From Pseudonocardia sp. EC080619-01 (GTDB taxonomy: Bacteria > Actinomycetota > Actinomycetes > Mycobacteriales > Pseudonocardiaceae): a stretch of DNA of 64,000 nucleotides. The DNA lies in the NCBI RefSeq assembly GCF_001420995.1, contig NZ_CP012184.1, forward strand, positions 1,286,501-1,350,500, written 5' to 3'. This document shows positions 16,745 to 25,311 of the stretch, in pieces. A model generated the notes under the pieces. The model was not told where the DNA came from. It searched no databases and worked only from the letters and a program-made list of their open reading frames with translations. The position numbers and the translations under genes were made by a program. Each line of letters begins with the position of its first letter. The stretch's first letter is position 1.

Positions 16745-18871
16745 CTACTCCACCCCCAGCACCAGCGGGAAGTCACTCTGCCCGCCCCGGTGCACCACCA
16801 CGTCCACCTCCGGATGGGTACGCCGCAGGTCGTCGGCGAACCGCTCGCCCAGCCCGTCGCCGGCGGCCGAGCCGAGCAGCACGGTCACCAGCTCGCCACC
16901 CGGCGTGAGCATGCGATGAGCCAACCACAGCGCACCGACAGCGAGATCCGGGGCGATCAGCACCACCTCGCCGTCGGACAGGCCCAGCACCTCGCCCGGC
17001 CGGCACGGCCCGGCCCACGTGAGCGCTTCGGCCTCGGCGATCTGCAGCCCGCCGGTGCGGGTCCCCGCGGCGGCCTCCGCCATCGCGACGACGTCGTCGG
17101 ACGCCCGCCGCGCCGGATCGTGCACCGCGAGCGCGGCCAGCCCCTGCAGCACCGACGACGACGGGACGACCACGACGTCGATCCCCTCCTCGCGGACCCG
17201 CGCGGCGGCGGTCTCGGCGAGGGTCCGGCGGTGCGCCGCGCACGGCAGCACGGCGACGTGCTCGGCGCCGGTGGCCCGGATCGCAGCGAGGACCTCGTCG
17301 ACGGCCGGGTCCGGCTCGGCGACCAGGACGTCGCCGCCCGCCTGCCGCGCCAGTGCACCCGCCCCGGCGCTCTCGATCATCAGGAGGACGGCGCGGGCCC
17401 GGGTGGGCGCCTCGGCCGGGAGGGCTTCGATCCGGATCGACGACGGCCGCCCCGCCACCATCCCCGCCTCGACCGCGGGACCCGCCTCGGTGGTGTGCAC
17501 GTGGACGGTGCAGCCGCCCGTGCCGTCGCCCGCGACGGTCACCGAGTCCCCGAGACCGCTCAGCCGCGCGCGCAGGGTCGCGAGCGCGTCCGCACCCGGG
17601 TCGGCGAGCCAGTAGGTGACCTCGTACACCGGCTGCGGCACCGGGCGCACGGGCTGCATCCCGTCCGCCGGACCGTGCGGCGCCCCTGCCGCCCGGTCCG
17701 GCACCGTGGCCCACCGGTGCGGTTCCCCGGCTGCTCCGTCCGGGACCCCGACCTCCTGGTCCGGCAGCAGGGCCCGCCGGTGCGGCGCGTCGGCCGGTGC
17801 CGGCGCTGCTCCGTCCGGTGCCCCGGCATTCCCGTTCGGTGGCGCGTCGGCTCCGCTCGGTGGCGAGCCTGCCCCGGCCGCGGCCCCACCCGGCGCCGTA
17901 CCCGGCGGTGGCGGTGCCGGCTCGCCCCCGGTCGCGAGCACCAGCGCGTCGAGCACGGCGACGAGACCGAGGCCGCCCGCGTCGACCACTCCCGCGCGGA
18001 CGAGTTCGGCGGGGCGGCCCACGGGCGTCGTCAGTGCCACCCGCGCGGCCTCCGCCGCGAGCCGAGCGCCTCCGGCGAGCCCCCCGGCGACCACACGCCC
18101 GCCGATGGCCCCGACCCCCTCGTTCCCATGGTTCGCACGGGTTCGCTCGCCTCGCACGGGATCGGCCCCCGTGCGGACGACGGGAACCCGTGCGGCGAGG
18201 GCGGACGCAGCGGCGTCGAGCACGGTCAGCGCCGTGCCGGGGCGGGGGACGGACACCGCGGCCGCGGCCAGGTCCGCCGCACGCCGGAGCGCCCCGGCGA
18301 GCACGGTCACCGCGTCCGGCACGCCCGCGACCGACGACGAGCCCGGCCGGGGCGCCGCCCCGGGTACCGAGCCACCGGCCACCGAGCCACCGGCCACCGA
18401 GCCACCGGCCACCGAGGCGCCGGGGACCGGGGCGCCGGGGACCGGGGCGCCGGGGACCGGGGCACCGTCCGGGCCACGACTCGCCGGACTCCCGTCCGCC
18501 GAAGACACGTCCACCCGGCCACCGGGCACCACGGCGCCGTCGCCCCGGGTGTCACGCCCCGCCCCGTCACGCCCCTCCCCCGCGTCCAGCTCCTCGGCCA
18601 CCCCGCGGAACAGCTGCGAGAGGATCAGCCCCGAGTTGCCCCGGGCCCCCCGCACCGCCGCGGCGGCCAGCGCGGCCGCGGCCCGGGCGGGGCCGCCCTC
18701 CAGCGGCGCAGATGCCGCCGCACGTACCGTGAGCAGCAGGTTCGACCCGGTGTCGTGGTCCGCGACCGGGAAGACGTTGATCCGGTCGATCTCGGCCCGG
18801 CACTCGGCGAGCCGCGCGGCGGCGGCGTCGATCCAGCGGCGCAGCAGCGCGGGGTCGAACGGCGGGGCCAC
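16745..18871 (-). CDS. DhaL/DAK2-domain fatty-acid-kinase-like (FakA-type) protein
   Basis: A 708-residue protein of the FakA/YloV group, which phosphorylates fatty acids held by FakB or acts on a related acyl substrate. The N-terminal DhaL domain starts RRWIDAAAARLAECRAEIDRINVFPVADHDTGSNL; the two metal-binding Asp of the usual PDGDTG are kept but Gly is replaced by His. GARGNSGLILSQLFRG is the second nucleotide-site motif. The C-terminal half (about 490-708) is the DegV-like DAK phosphatase-type region. Odd features are a roughly 85-residue Gly/Ala/Pro/Val insertion inside the DhaL domain, encoded by 15-bp tandem repeats, and a second low-complexity linker near residues 320-400. It lies directly upstream of recG, as in M. 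tuberculosis. Confidence 0.85.
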   Translation of the reverse strand: MAPPFDPALLRRWIDAAAARLAECRAEIDRINVFPVADHDTGSNLLLTVRAAASAPLEGGPARAAAALAAAAVRGARGNSGLILSQLFRGVAEELDAGEGRDGAGRDTRGDGAVVPGGRVDVSSADGSPASRGPDGAPVPGAPVPGAPVPGASVAGGSVAGGSVAGGSVPGAAPRPGSSSVAGVPDAVTVLAGALRRAADLAAAAVSVPRPGTALTVLDAAASALAARVPVVRTGADPVRGERTRANHGNEGVGAIGGRVVAGGLAGGARLAAEAARVALTTPVGRPAELVRAGVVDAGGLGLVAVLDALVLATGGEPAPPPPGTAPGGAAAGAGSPPSGADAPPNGNAGAPDGAAPAPADAPHRRALLPDQEVGVPDGAAGEPHRWATVPDRAAGAPHGPADGMQPVRPVPQPVYEVTYWLADPGADALATLRARLSGLGDSVTVAGDGTGGCTVHVHTTEAGPAVEAGMVAGRPSSIRIEALPAEAPTRARAVLLMIESAGAGALARQAGGDVLVAEPDPAVDEVLAAIRATGAEHVAVLPCAAHRRTLAETAAARVREEGIDVVVVPSSSVLQGLAALAVHDPARRASDDVVAMAEAAAGTRTGGLQIAEAEALTWAGPCRPGEVLGLSDGEVVLIAPDLAVGALWLAHRMLTPGGELVTVLLGSAAGDGLGERFADDLRRTHPEVDVVVHRGGQSDFPLVLGVE
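18366..18470. repeat. In-frame 15-bp tandem repeat inside the DhaL-domain gene
   Basis: About seven contiguous 15-bp units are present. Three copies of ACCGAGCCACCGGCC are followed by a transition unit and copies of ACCGGGGCGCCGGGG. Each unit adds five residues (GGSVA or GAPVP on the coding strand). Being a multiple of three, the array can change length without breaking the frame. Confidence 0.85.
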
Positions 18872-18946
18872 CCTGCCACCCTAGGTGCGCCGCACCGGTC
18901 CGGCGCTCCTGGCGGGCCCCCGCGGAGATCGCGGTACCCCCCTCGC

Positions 18947-18952
18947 TAGACT
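18947..18952 (+). promoter_or_regulatory. Candidate -10 element (TAGACT) for rpmB
   Basis: TAGACT lies 68 bases before the rpmB start, within the divergent region shared with the DhaL-domain gene. It matches the actinobacterial TANNNT consensus. No good -35 box is seen at the right spacing. Confidence 0.4.
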
Positions 18953-19019
18953 TGCAGACCGAGCCCCGGCACGCCCGGGCTTCGTGAACTGTTCGCCAAC
19001 CCCTCGAGGAGTGTCCGAC

Positions 19020-19211
19020 GTGGCTGCCGTCTGCGACGTCTGCGGCAAGGGTCCGGGCTTCGGCATGTCCGTCTCGCACTCGCACCGCCGTACCAACCGC
19101 CGCTGGAACCCGAACATCCAGACCGTTCGGGCCGCGATCAACGGTGGCAACCGCCGCCGCATCAACGCCTGCACCTCCTGCCTGAAGGCCGGGAAGGTCA
19201 CCCGCGTCTGA
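19020..19211 (+). CDS. rpmB: 50S ribosomal protein L28, zinc-binding form
   Basis: A 63-residue L28. It begins [20 protein letters not shown], continues with [14 protein letters not shown], and has a second cysteine pair CTSC near the end, making it the zinc-containing (C+) type. The GTG at 19020 follows CGAGGAGTGTC; the same ten or so bases precede rpmF. It is divergent from the DhaL-domain gene and followed by a strong hairpin. Confidence 0.97.
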   Translation: MAAVCDVCGKGPGFGMSVSHSHRRTNRRWNPNIQTVRAAINGGNRRRINACTSCLKAGKVTRV

Positions 19212-19239
19212 CGCGGTGCGTCCAGCGAGATCAGAACAC

Positions 19240-19275
19240 CGACCGGCCCGGTTCCCGCGAGGGACCGGGCCGTCG
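19240..19275 (+). terminator. Terminator hairpin after rpmB
   Basis: CGAC, GGCCCGGT and CCC (19240-19256) pair with GGGACCGGGCCGTCG (19261-19275) around a GCGA loop, with two single-base bulges. It lies 28 bases after the rpmB stop, with no T-tract. Confidence 0.7.
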
Positions 19276-19306
19276 TCGTGTCCGGGGCCGTGTCGGTAGC
19301 CGGTTC

Positions 19307-19909
19307 CTAGCCGAGGACGGCCCGCCACCAGCCCTTGCGCGACCCGCGGACGGTGAGGGAGCCCATCCCGACCTTGCCGTGCACCACGAGGTGCGGGCCG
19401 GATCCGGCGGGCGTCCCGGGGACCTTCGTCTTCACCTCGCCCCAGGACCCGCTGACGCCGTCGACGTCGGCGGTGCCGCCCTCGGGGAGGATCAGCACGA
19501 TCTCCCCCATCCCGGTCGAGACCTCGACGTCGACGCGCGGCGGCATCCGCCGCACCTCGGACAGGTCGAGGTGGATGGTGCCCATGCTCGTCGTGAGCCG
19601 TAGCGCGGCAGGCACCTCCCAGTCACCGGTCCGCTTCACGGTGCCGGCCCCGGTGCGCAGGTGCACCCGGTCTTCGGAGCCCGCGGAACGGGCCGGTGCC
19701 GCGCCGGACGCCACCGACGGCGGCAGGCCGCCGGGCAGGTCCGCCAGCGGGGGACGCAGCTCGCTCGCGGTGCGGGCCGCGTAGACCGCGTCGAGGCGTT
19801 CCTCGAGCTCGGTCAGGGTGATGCGGCCCTCGCCCAGCGCGTCGTGCAGCCGCTTCGCGGCGGCTTCACGATCGGCGTCCGATATGCGCATCTCGCCCGA
19901 GTCGTCCAC
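19307..19909 (-). CDS. DUF1707 (SHOCT-like) N-terminal, LiaF-type C-terminal protein
   Basis: A 200-residue protein. The N-terminus MRISDADREAAAKRLHDALGEGRITLTELEERLDAVYAA is the DUF1707 short bihelical motif that is very common in actinobacteria. The C-terminal half is an all-beta repeat (TSMGTIHLDL, STGMGEIVLILPEGG, GKVGMGSLTVRG) like the cell-wall stress response domain of LiaF. No transmembrane segment is visible. The start is uncertain: GTG at 19909 (VDDSGEMRISD) or ATG at 19891. A role in envelope stress sensing is a family association only. Confidence 0.82.
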   Translation of the reverse strand: MDDSGEMRISDADREAAAKRLHDALGEGRITLTELEERLDAVYAARTASELRPPLADLPGGLPPSVASGAAPARSAGSEDRVHLRTGAGTVKRTGDWEVPAALRLTTSMGTIHLDLSEVRRMPPRVDVEVSTGMGEIVLILPEGGTADVDGVSGSWGEVKTKVPGTPAGSGPHLVVHGKVGMGSLTVRGSRKGWWRAVLG

Positions 19910-19935
19910 CCCGACGAGCCTAATGGTTCCGACCG

Positions 19936-20616
19936 TCAGGGAAGCTTCCAGTCGACCGGGTCGCCGCCGATCTCCTCCAGCAGGTCGTTCGCACGGCTGA
20001 ACGGCCGGGACCCGAAGAACCCGCGGTCGGCCGACATCGGCGACGGGTGCGCCGACTCGACCAGCGGCACGTCCTCCAGCAGCGGGACGAGGTTGCGGGC
20101 GTCGCGGCCCCAGAGGATCGCCACCATCGGCTCGGCGTCGCGGGCGACCAGCGCCCGGATGGCCTGCTCGGTGACCTCCTCCCAGCCCTTGTTCCGGTGC
20201 GAGCCGGGCTCGCCGGGAGCGACGGTGAGGCACCGGTTGAGCAGCAGCACGCCCTGGTCGGTCCACGGCGTCAGGTCACCCGACGACGGCGCCGGGTGCC
20301 CGAGATCCTCCGTGTACTCCCGGAAGATGTTCTGCAGCGAGCGCGGTAGCGGGCGGGTCTCCTCGGCGACCGAGAACGACAGGCCGACGGCGTGCCCGGG
20401 CGTCGGGTACGGGTCCTGCCCGACGATCAGTACCCGGACGTCCTCGAAGGGCTGCTGGAACGCCCGCAGGACGTTCGCCCCCGCCGGCAGGTACCGGCGC
20501 CCCGCGGCGATCTCCGCCCGCAGGAACTCCCCCATCGAGGAGACCGTCTCGGCCACCGGCGCGAGCGCCTCCGCCCAGCCTGCCTCGACGACCTCGTGCA
20601 ACGGCTTCGCGGCCAT
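19936..20616 (-). CDS. ung: Uracil-DNA glycosylase, family 1
   Basis: The enzyme removes uracil from DNA. It has 226 residues. Motif A is [21 protein letters not shown], with the catalytic Asp and the Pro variant (GQDPYP) usual in actinobacteria instead of GQDPYH. Motif B is [21 protein letters not shown], with the catalytic His. The start ATG at 20616 overlaps the stop of the gamma-carbonic-anhydrase gene (TGATG), so the two are coupled. Confidence 0.98.
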   Translation of the reverse strand: MAAKPLHEVVEAGWAEALAPVAETVSSMGEFLRAEIAAGRRYLPAGANVLRAFQQPFEDVRVLIVGQDPYPTPGHAVGLSFSVAEETRPLPRSLQNIFREYTEDLGHPAPSSGDLTPWTDQGVLLLNRCLTVAPGEPGSHRNKGWEEVTEQAIRALVARDAEPMVAILWGRDARNLVPLLEDVPLVESAHPSPMSADRGFFGSRPFSRANDLLEEIGGDPVDWKLP

Positions 20617-21140
20617 CAGTCCTCCAGCCTGCGCAGCTGCTCGCGGAACCGGCGGCCCCGGTCGACATAGGACTCCACCGAGTGCTTCCAGCGGTCCTCC
20701 GGCACCTCGTACCCGTCGCGGACCCGGGCCGGGACGCCGAGCGCCATCGCCCGGTCCGGGACCTCCGCACCGGGCGAGACGACCGCGCCGGCGGCGACGA
20801 TCGCGCCCGCACCGACCGTCGAGCCGTTCAGCACGACCGATCCCGACGAGATCAGCGCCCGGTTCCCGATGGTCGCCGCCTCGATGTGCACGTTGTGACC
20901 GACGGTCACCTCGTCGCCGATGACGGTCGCCTGGCGCAGCGTGGTGTGGATGATCGAGCCGTCCTGGATGCTGGTGCGGGCGCCGACCTCGATCCGGCCG
21001 TCGTCGCCGCGCAGCACCGCGGTGGGCCACACGGTCGACTCCGGCCCGAGTGTCACGTTCCCGATCACGACGGCGTCCGGGTGGACGTAGGCGGTCGGGT
21101 GGATGTCCGGTTCGGCGTCACCGAGCGCGTACAGAGGCAC
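20616..21140 (-). CDS. Gamma-carbonic-anhydrase-like left-handed beta-helix protein
   Basis: A 174-residue hexapeptide-repeat protein of the gamma-CA/PaaY/YrdA family. Repeated turns ([49 protein letters not shown]) form the left-handed beta-helix, with a C-terminal helix. The zinc ligands of the archetype are His in IIH, GH and LH. Here the segment reads GHNVHIEA, so the third His position holds Glu and a His sits two residues earlier. I recall the same pattern in other actinobacterial homologues, so carbonic anhydrase activity is not assured. It overlaps ung by one base. Confidence 0.85.
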   Translation of the reverse strand: MPLYALGDAEPDIHPTAYVHPDAVVIGNVTLGPESTVWPTAVLRGDDGRIEVGARTSIQDGSIIHTTLRQATVIGDEVTVGHNVHIEAATIGNRALISSGSVVLNGSTVGAGAIVAAGAVVSPGAEVPDRAMALGVPARVRDGYEVPEDRWKHSVESYVDRGRRFREQLRRLED

Positions 21141-21170
21141 ACCCGCAGGGTACGAGTCCCGGAGGACTCG

Positions 21171-21605
21171 TCACGCCGGGCCCCCGGCCCCGCCGGTCGT
21201 GTCCGATCCGGACCCGCGCGGCGACGGCGGTCCGTCCGGCGTCACGGTGCGGACGGCCCGGGCGTCGGCGTCCATCCGCTCCCCCAGGTCGTCGACGACC
21301 AGCGACTCCCGGTCGATCGCGCCGGTGCGGTACGCCGACCGGCCGACCACCTGGGAGATCACCGGGGCGGTCAGCACCTGGAACAGCACGACCAGCACCA
21401 GCGTCGAGGAGTTCTCGAACTCCAGCTGCACCGCCACACCGAGGAGGATCAGCAGCAGGCCGAGCGTCTGCGGCTTGGTCGTCGCCTGCAGCCGCGCCGG
21501 CAGGTCCGGCAGCCGCACGAGGCCGAGGGCCCCCATGAGGCAGGACACTCCACCGGCCAGCATCAGCACGGCGGAGATCACCGAGGTCACGTCCGAGGCC
21601 GACAT
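21171..21605 (-). CDS. mrpG: Na+/H+ antiporter subunit G (MrpG/MnhG)
   Basis: A 144-residue last subunit of the Mrp antiporter. There are three hydrophobic segments (VISAVLMLAGGVSCLMGALG, LGLLLILLGVAVQL, TLVLVVLFQVLTAPVISQVVGRSAYR). LVRLPDLPARLQATTKPQTLG is the family signature. The tail is about 45 residues, hydrophilic and Gly/Pro-rich. Its ATG overlaps the mrpF stop by one base. Confidence 0.95.
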   Translation of the reverse strand: MSASDVTSVISAVLMLAGGVSCLMGALGLVRLPDLPARLQATTKPQTLGLLLILLGVAVQLEFENSSTLVLVVLFQVLTAPVISQVVGRSAYRTGAIDRESLVVDDLGERMDADARAVRTVTPDGPPSPRGSGSDTTGGAGGPA

Positions 21606-21871
21606 CAGCGGTGCCGCTCCCATCGTTCGACGAGCCGGGCCGCCGTCGCCGAGCCGACCAGCGCGATCAGCGCGACGGCCGCCAGCAGCGGGATGTTCGA
21701 CCCGTCCGAGTAGATCGCCGCGTACACCCCGGCGGCGGCCACGATCAGCACCACGATGACGTCGAGGGCCGCGATCCGGTCCAGGGTCGTGGGGCCGCGG
21801 AGCAGCCGCCACAGCGTGAGCCCGCCGGCGGCGGTCAGCATGGTCAGTACGATCGCGTAGACGACGGTCAT
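21605..21871 (-). CDS. mrpF: Na+/H+ antiporter subunit F (MrpF/MnhF)
   Basis: An 88-residue small subunit with three membrane helices. LWRLLRGPTTLDRIAALDVIVV is the MrpF signature following helix one. Its start overlaps the mrpE stop as ATGA. Confidence 0.95.
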   Translation of the reverse strand: MTVVYAIVLTMLTAAGGLTLWRLLRGPTTLDRIAALDVIVVLIVAAAGVYAAIYSDGSNIPLLAAVALIALVGSATAARLVERWERHR

Positions 21872-22623
21872 CGCGCCGCCCTCCCCGTGTCCCGGCCCTC
21901 GGCGACGGCGGCGACGGCCGCGCGGCACATCTCCACGTCGGCGTCGGTACCGACCGCGTCGATGACGCGCATCTGCAGGTTCATCATCTCCTTGCGCAAC
22001 CGGTCGACCGCGCCCGCGCGGTGCAGCCCGAGCGCGAACACGTACCAGCGGCCACGCCGGCGGTCGATCTGCAACGTGAAGCTGCCCGGGGACAGCGCGC
22101 ACGCCGCGACGATCATGGTCACCGTCCGGTCGGAGGTGGCGCACAGCGGCAGCCCCACGATCCCGGAGCGGGCCCGCCGACCCTGGGCGACGGTCACCAC
22201 GCTCACCCGGATACCGGAGACGACGAGGTCCACCACGAGGTACCCGGCGAGCCGCAGCAGCTTCAGCGGCCGCACCGGCATCCGGTCCGGCAGCAGCGGG
22301 AGCGGGAACAGCACCGTCACCAGCAGCCCGATGACCAGACCGCCGACGATCGCCGTCGGCGCGAGGCTGCCCCACAACAGCACCCACACCAGCGCCAGCG
22401 CCAGCACCTGCGGGATCCGCCGCGGCCAGCTCCCGATCCGGGAGTTGTCGCCCGGCTGGTCGTCGACCGTGGCGGGGCGCTGCTCGGGCACGAGTGCGGC
22501 CTCGCGGGACTCCTCGGCCGGCAGCCCGGTCCCGGTCTCCGCGGCACCCATGTCCGCCTCGCGCTGCCCCTCCGGGGACGTCTCCGCAGCCGCGCCGTCG
22601 CGGATCGTCCGGTCCTCGCTCAC
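21868..22623 (-). CDS. mrpE: Na+/H+ antiporter subunit E (MrpE/MnhE)
   Basis: A 251-residue subunit. The N-terminal 70 residues are an unusual hydrophilic extension (normal MrpE is about 160 residues). The family core follows: paired helices VLALALVWVLLWGSLAPTAIVGG and LVIGLLVTVLFPLPL, then LLRLAGYLVVDLVVSGIRVSVVTV, and the conserved TMIVAACALSPGSFTLQIDR. The GTG start at 22623 overlaps the mrpD stop. Confidence 0.94.
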   Translation of the reverse strand: MSEDRTIRDGAAAETSPEGQREADMGAAETGTGLPAEESREAALVPEQRPATVDDQPGDNSRIGSWPRRIPQVLALALVWVLLWGSLAPTAIVGGLVIGLLVTVLFPLPLLPDRMPVRPLKLLRLAGYLVVDLVVSGIRVSVVTVAQGRRARSGIVGLPLCATSDRTVTMIVAACALSPGSFTLQIDRRRGRWYVFALGLHRAGAVDRLRKEMMNLQMRVIDAVGTDADVEMCRAAVAAVAEGRDTGRAAR

Positions 22624-24263
22624 GGGGTGCCCCCTTCCGCGTCGTCGGTCGCCATCGCCGTCCCGGCGCCGGTCCCGTCGGGAACGTCCGGCACCGTCGC
22701 GACCGGCTGCGCACCGGGCCCGCCGGGAGCCTCGTCCGGCCCGAGCACGGCGCCGCGGTAGGTGTCGCGGGTCTGCAGGTCGATCCCGGCGCGCGCGGTG
22801 ACCGCCGACAGCGGCCCGGCGAACACCGCGATGACGATGCTGACCACGATCAGCGACGCGGCGCCGACGTACATCCCGCGGGCGCTGCGGGCGGTGCCGA
22901 CGACCAGCTCGTCGTTCGGGTCGTTGTCGACCAGCGGCTCCTTCGGCGTGCCCCAGAACACCCGGACCCAGACGCGGGCGGCGGCGTAGAGCGTGAGCAG
23001 GCTGGCGAGCACGACGAAGGCGGCGACGATCCGGCCCGCCGTACCGGCCTCGGCGCCGGCCTGCAGCAGTGCGAGCTTCGCGACGAATCCCGACGTCGGC
23101 GGCAGCCCGGCCAGGGTGATCGCGGGGATCGCGAACAGCACCGCCAGGTGCGGGGCCGTCTTCGCGAGCCCGCCCATCTGCGAGATCGACACCGTCCCGG
23201 TCCGCCGGGTGATCAACCCACTGACGAGGAACAGCGTCGCCTGCACGGTGATGTGGTGGACGACGTAGAGCGCCGTCCCGGCGATCCCCGACGGGGTGTA
23301 CACCGCCAGCCCGAAGAGCATGAACCCGATGTGGCTGACCAGCAGGAACGACAGGAGCCGGTTGAGGTCGTCCTGCGCGACGGCGCCGAGCGCGCCGACC
23401 ACCATCGTCACCGCGGCCATCACGAGCAGCAGCAACGAGGGGTGGTCCTGCGGGAACACCAGGGTCTGGGTGCGCAGCAGCGCGTAGATGCCGACCTTGG
23501 TCAGCAGTCCGGCGAACAGCGCGGTGACCGGTGCTGGGGCGTTCGGGTAGCTGTCGGGCAACCAGAAGTGCAGCGGCACGATCGCCGCCTTGATCCCGAA
23601 CACGACGACCAGCACGAGCGCCAGCACTGTCTTCAGCCCGTCGGGCAGCAGCGCGACCCGCCCGGCGAGGTCGGCCAGGTTGACCGTGCCGGTCGCCGCG
23701 TAGACCAGCGCGACCGCGGTCAGGAACAGCAGCGACGACATCAGCGAGACGATCACGTACGTCATCCCGGACCGGATCCGCGACGCCGACGTCCGCCGGG
23801 TGATCAGCACGTAGCTGGCCGCCAGCATGATCTCGAAGGCGACGAACAGCGTGAACAGGTCACCGGTCAGGTAGGCCAGCGAGACGCCCGTCGACAGCAG
23901 CAGGAAGATCGGGTGGAACGTGGTGCTGGCCGTCTCCCGGCCGTAGTCGGAGATCCGCTGGTCGATCGCGTAGACGAGCACCGCGAGGGTGACCAGCGTC
24001 GAGATCAGCAGCAGCAGGGCCGACATCCGGTCGGCGACGAGCACGATGCCCATCGGCGCCGGCCAGCCGCCCAGCTCGGCGACGACCGGCCCGTAGCGGT
24101 CGGCGGACACCAGCAGGACGCCGGCCACGACGCAGACGATCGCCAGCGTCACCACGCCGATGACCCGTTGCAGCGAGGCCCGCCTGCTGACGATCACGCT
24201 GGCGGCGGCGCCGAGCATCGGCAGCAGCACCGGCAGCGTCACGAAGGCCTGGAGCAGGGTCAC
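22620..24263 (-). CDS. mrpD: Na+/H+ antiporter subunit D (MrpD/MnhD), NuoM/N-like
   Basis: A 547-residue proton-translocating subunit homologous to complex I NuoN/NuoM, with about 14 membrane helices. Key segments are LTGDLFTLFVAFEIMLAASY (with the conserved Glu of helix 5) and VVFGIKAAIVPLHFWLPDSY (conserved Lys and the HFWLP loop). LFAGLLTKVGIYALLR carries the second Lys, and HITVQATLFLVSG follows. I chose the GTG at 24263, which overlaps the mrpC stop as GTGA. The tail is about 80 residues, hydrophilic and Pro/Gly-rich. Confidence 0.96.
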   Translation of the reverse strand: MTLLQAFVTLPVLLPMLGAAASVIVSRRASLQRVIGVVTLAIVCVVAGVLLVSADRYGPVVAELGGWPAPMGIVLVADRMSALLLLISTLVTLAVLVYAIDQRISDYGRETASTTFHPIFLLLSTGVSLAYLTGDLFTLFVAFEIMLAASYVLITRRTSASRIRSGMTYVIVSLMSSLLFLTAVALVYAATGTVNLADLAGRVALLPDGLKTVLALVLVVVFGIKAAIVPLHFWLPDSYPNAPAPVTALFAGLLTKVGIYALLRTQTLVFPQDHPSLLLLVMAAVTMVVGALGAVAQDDLNRLLSFLLVSHIGFMLFGLAVYTPSGIAGTALYVVHHITVQATLFLVSGLITRRTGTVSISQMGGLAKTAPHLAVLFAIPAITLAGLPPTSGFVAKLALLQAGAEAGTAGRIVAAFVVLASLLTLYAAARVWVRVFWGTPKEPLVDNDPNDELVVGTARSARGMYVGAASLIVVSIVIAVFAGPLSAVTARAGIDLQTRDTYRGAVLGPDEAPGGPGAQPVATVPDVPDGTGAGTAMATDDAEGGTP

Positions 24264-24715
24264 TTGCGGCCCTCCTCGAGCTCGTGGGAGTCGGCGGTGT
24301 CCTCGGGACCGGCCTCGGTCTCCTCGGCGGTGCCCTCCTCCATCGCACCGTCCGGCTTCTGGGCGGCGATCCGGCGGTCCTCGACGTCGTCCTGGACCTC
24401 GTCGTGGCCGACCAGTACCCAGGACCGGTATCCGAGCGCCAGCAGGTAGGTGGTCAGCGCGAAGGTGATCACGATGGCGGTGAGCGCCAGCGCCTGCGGC
24501 AGCGGGTCGGTGAACTCCTCGGGCAGTACCGGGCCGAGGATCGGCGCGCGCCCGGGCGGCCCGCCCGCGAGCTGCAGCAGCAGGTTCGCCCCGTGCCCCA
24601 GGACGACGATGCCGATCAGGACCCGCATCAGCGAACGCTGCATGAGCAGGTAGAACCCGACCGAGTACAGGACGGCGAGCACGATCGCCATGCTCAGGTT
24701 GATCGTCATGTTCAC
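24260..24715 (-). CDS. mrpC: Na+/H+ antiporter subunit C (MrpC/MnhC), NuoK-like
   Basis: A 151-residue NuoK homologue with three helices: AIVLAVLYSVGFYLLM, RVLIGIVVLGHGANLLLQLAG and LALTAIVITFALTTYLLALGYR. PLPQALALTAIVI is the family core. The 45-residue acidic tail is longer than usual. The GTG start at 24715 overlaps the mrpB stop (GTGA); an ATG two codons inside is an alternative. Confidence 0.95.
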   Translation of the reverse strand: MNMTINLSMAIVLAVLYSVGFYLLMQRSLMRVLIGIVVLGHGANLLLQLAGGPPGRAPILGPVLPEEFTDPLPQALALTAIVITFALTTYLLALGYRSWVLVGHDEVQDDVEDRRIAAQKPDGAMEEGTAEETEAGPEDTADSHELEEGRK

Positions 24716-25311
24716 CGGTCACCACCGCCGGAACCGCGCGGCGCGGCCTCGCCGGCCTCGCGGGCGTCCCGGGCGATGCCCGAGCCCAGCGAGCGCAGCA
24801 GGTCCAGCACGACGCCGATGATCAGCAGGTAGACGCCGACGTCGAGCAGCAGGCTGGTGACGACGTCGATGTAGCCGGCGTCGCCGAAGCTGATCCGCCA
24901 CTTGGCGGAGGACAGCACCGCGCCGCCCCAGAGCAACGGTGCGAGACCTGTCAGCACCGCGATCGTCAGCCCGGTACCGACGACGACCGGCGGCCGGATG
25001 CGCAGTGTGGAGCCGGGGTCGTCGTCGCCGCCCGCGATGTGCCGCAGCACGAACGCGAGCCCGGCGACCAGGCCGCCGGAGAACCCGCCACCCGGGCCGT
25101 AGTGGCCCTCGAACAGCAGGAACACCGAGAACACCAGCACCGTCGGGAACAGGAGCCGGGCGGCGGCCTCGAGGACGAGGGTCCGTTCCCGGGTGTCGGG
25201 GCAGTTGCCGGGCAGCATCCAGCGGCCGCTGGGCTGGTCCCAGCGCTCCCAGGCCGTGTCCTCCTCGGGGGGCGGAGCCGTGTCACCGGGCCGGTCGGTG
25301 GAGGTCGTCAT
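24712..25311 (-). CDS. mrpB: Na+/H+ antiporter subunit B (MrpB/MnhB)
   Basis: A 199-residue subunit. After a 50-residue hydrophilic N-terminus come four helices. The signature FLLFEGHYGPGGGFSGGLVAG is the strongly conserved MrpB motif, and ISFGDAGYIDVVTSLLLDVGVYLLIIG ends the domain. The ATG at 25311 overlaps the mrpA stop as ATGA; a much longer upstream open frame is a shadow of mrpA. Confidence 0.95.
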   Translation of the reverse strand: MTTSTDRPGDTAPPPEEDTAWERWDQPSGRWMLPGNCPDTRERTLVLEAAARLLFPTVLVFSVFLLFEGHYGPGGGFSGGLVAGLAFVLRHIAGGDDDPGSTLRIRPPVVVGTGLTIAVLTGLAPLLWGGAVLSSAKWRISFGDAGYIDVVTSLLLDVGVYLLIIGVVLDLLRSLGSGIARDAREAGEAAPRGSGGGDR

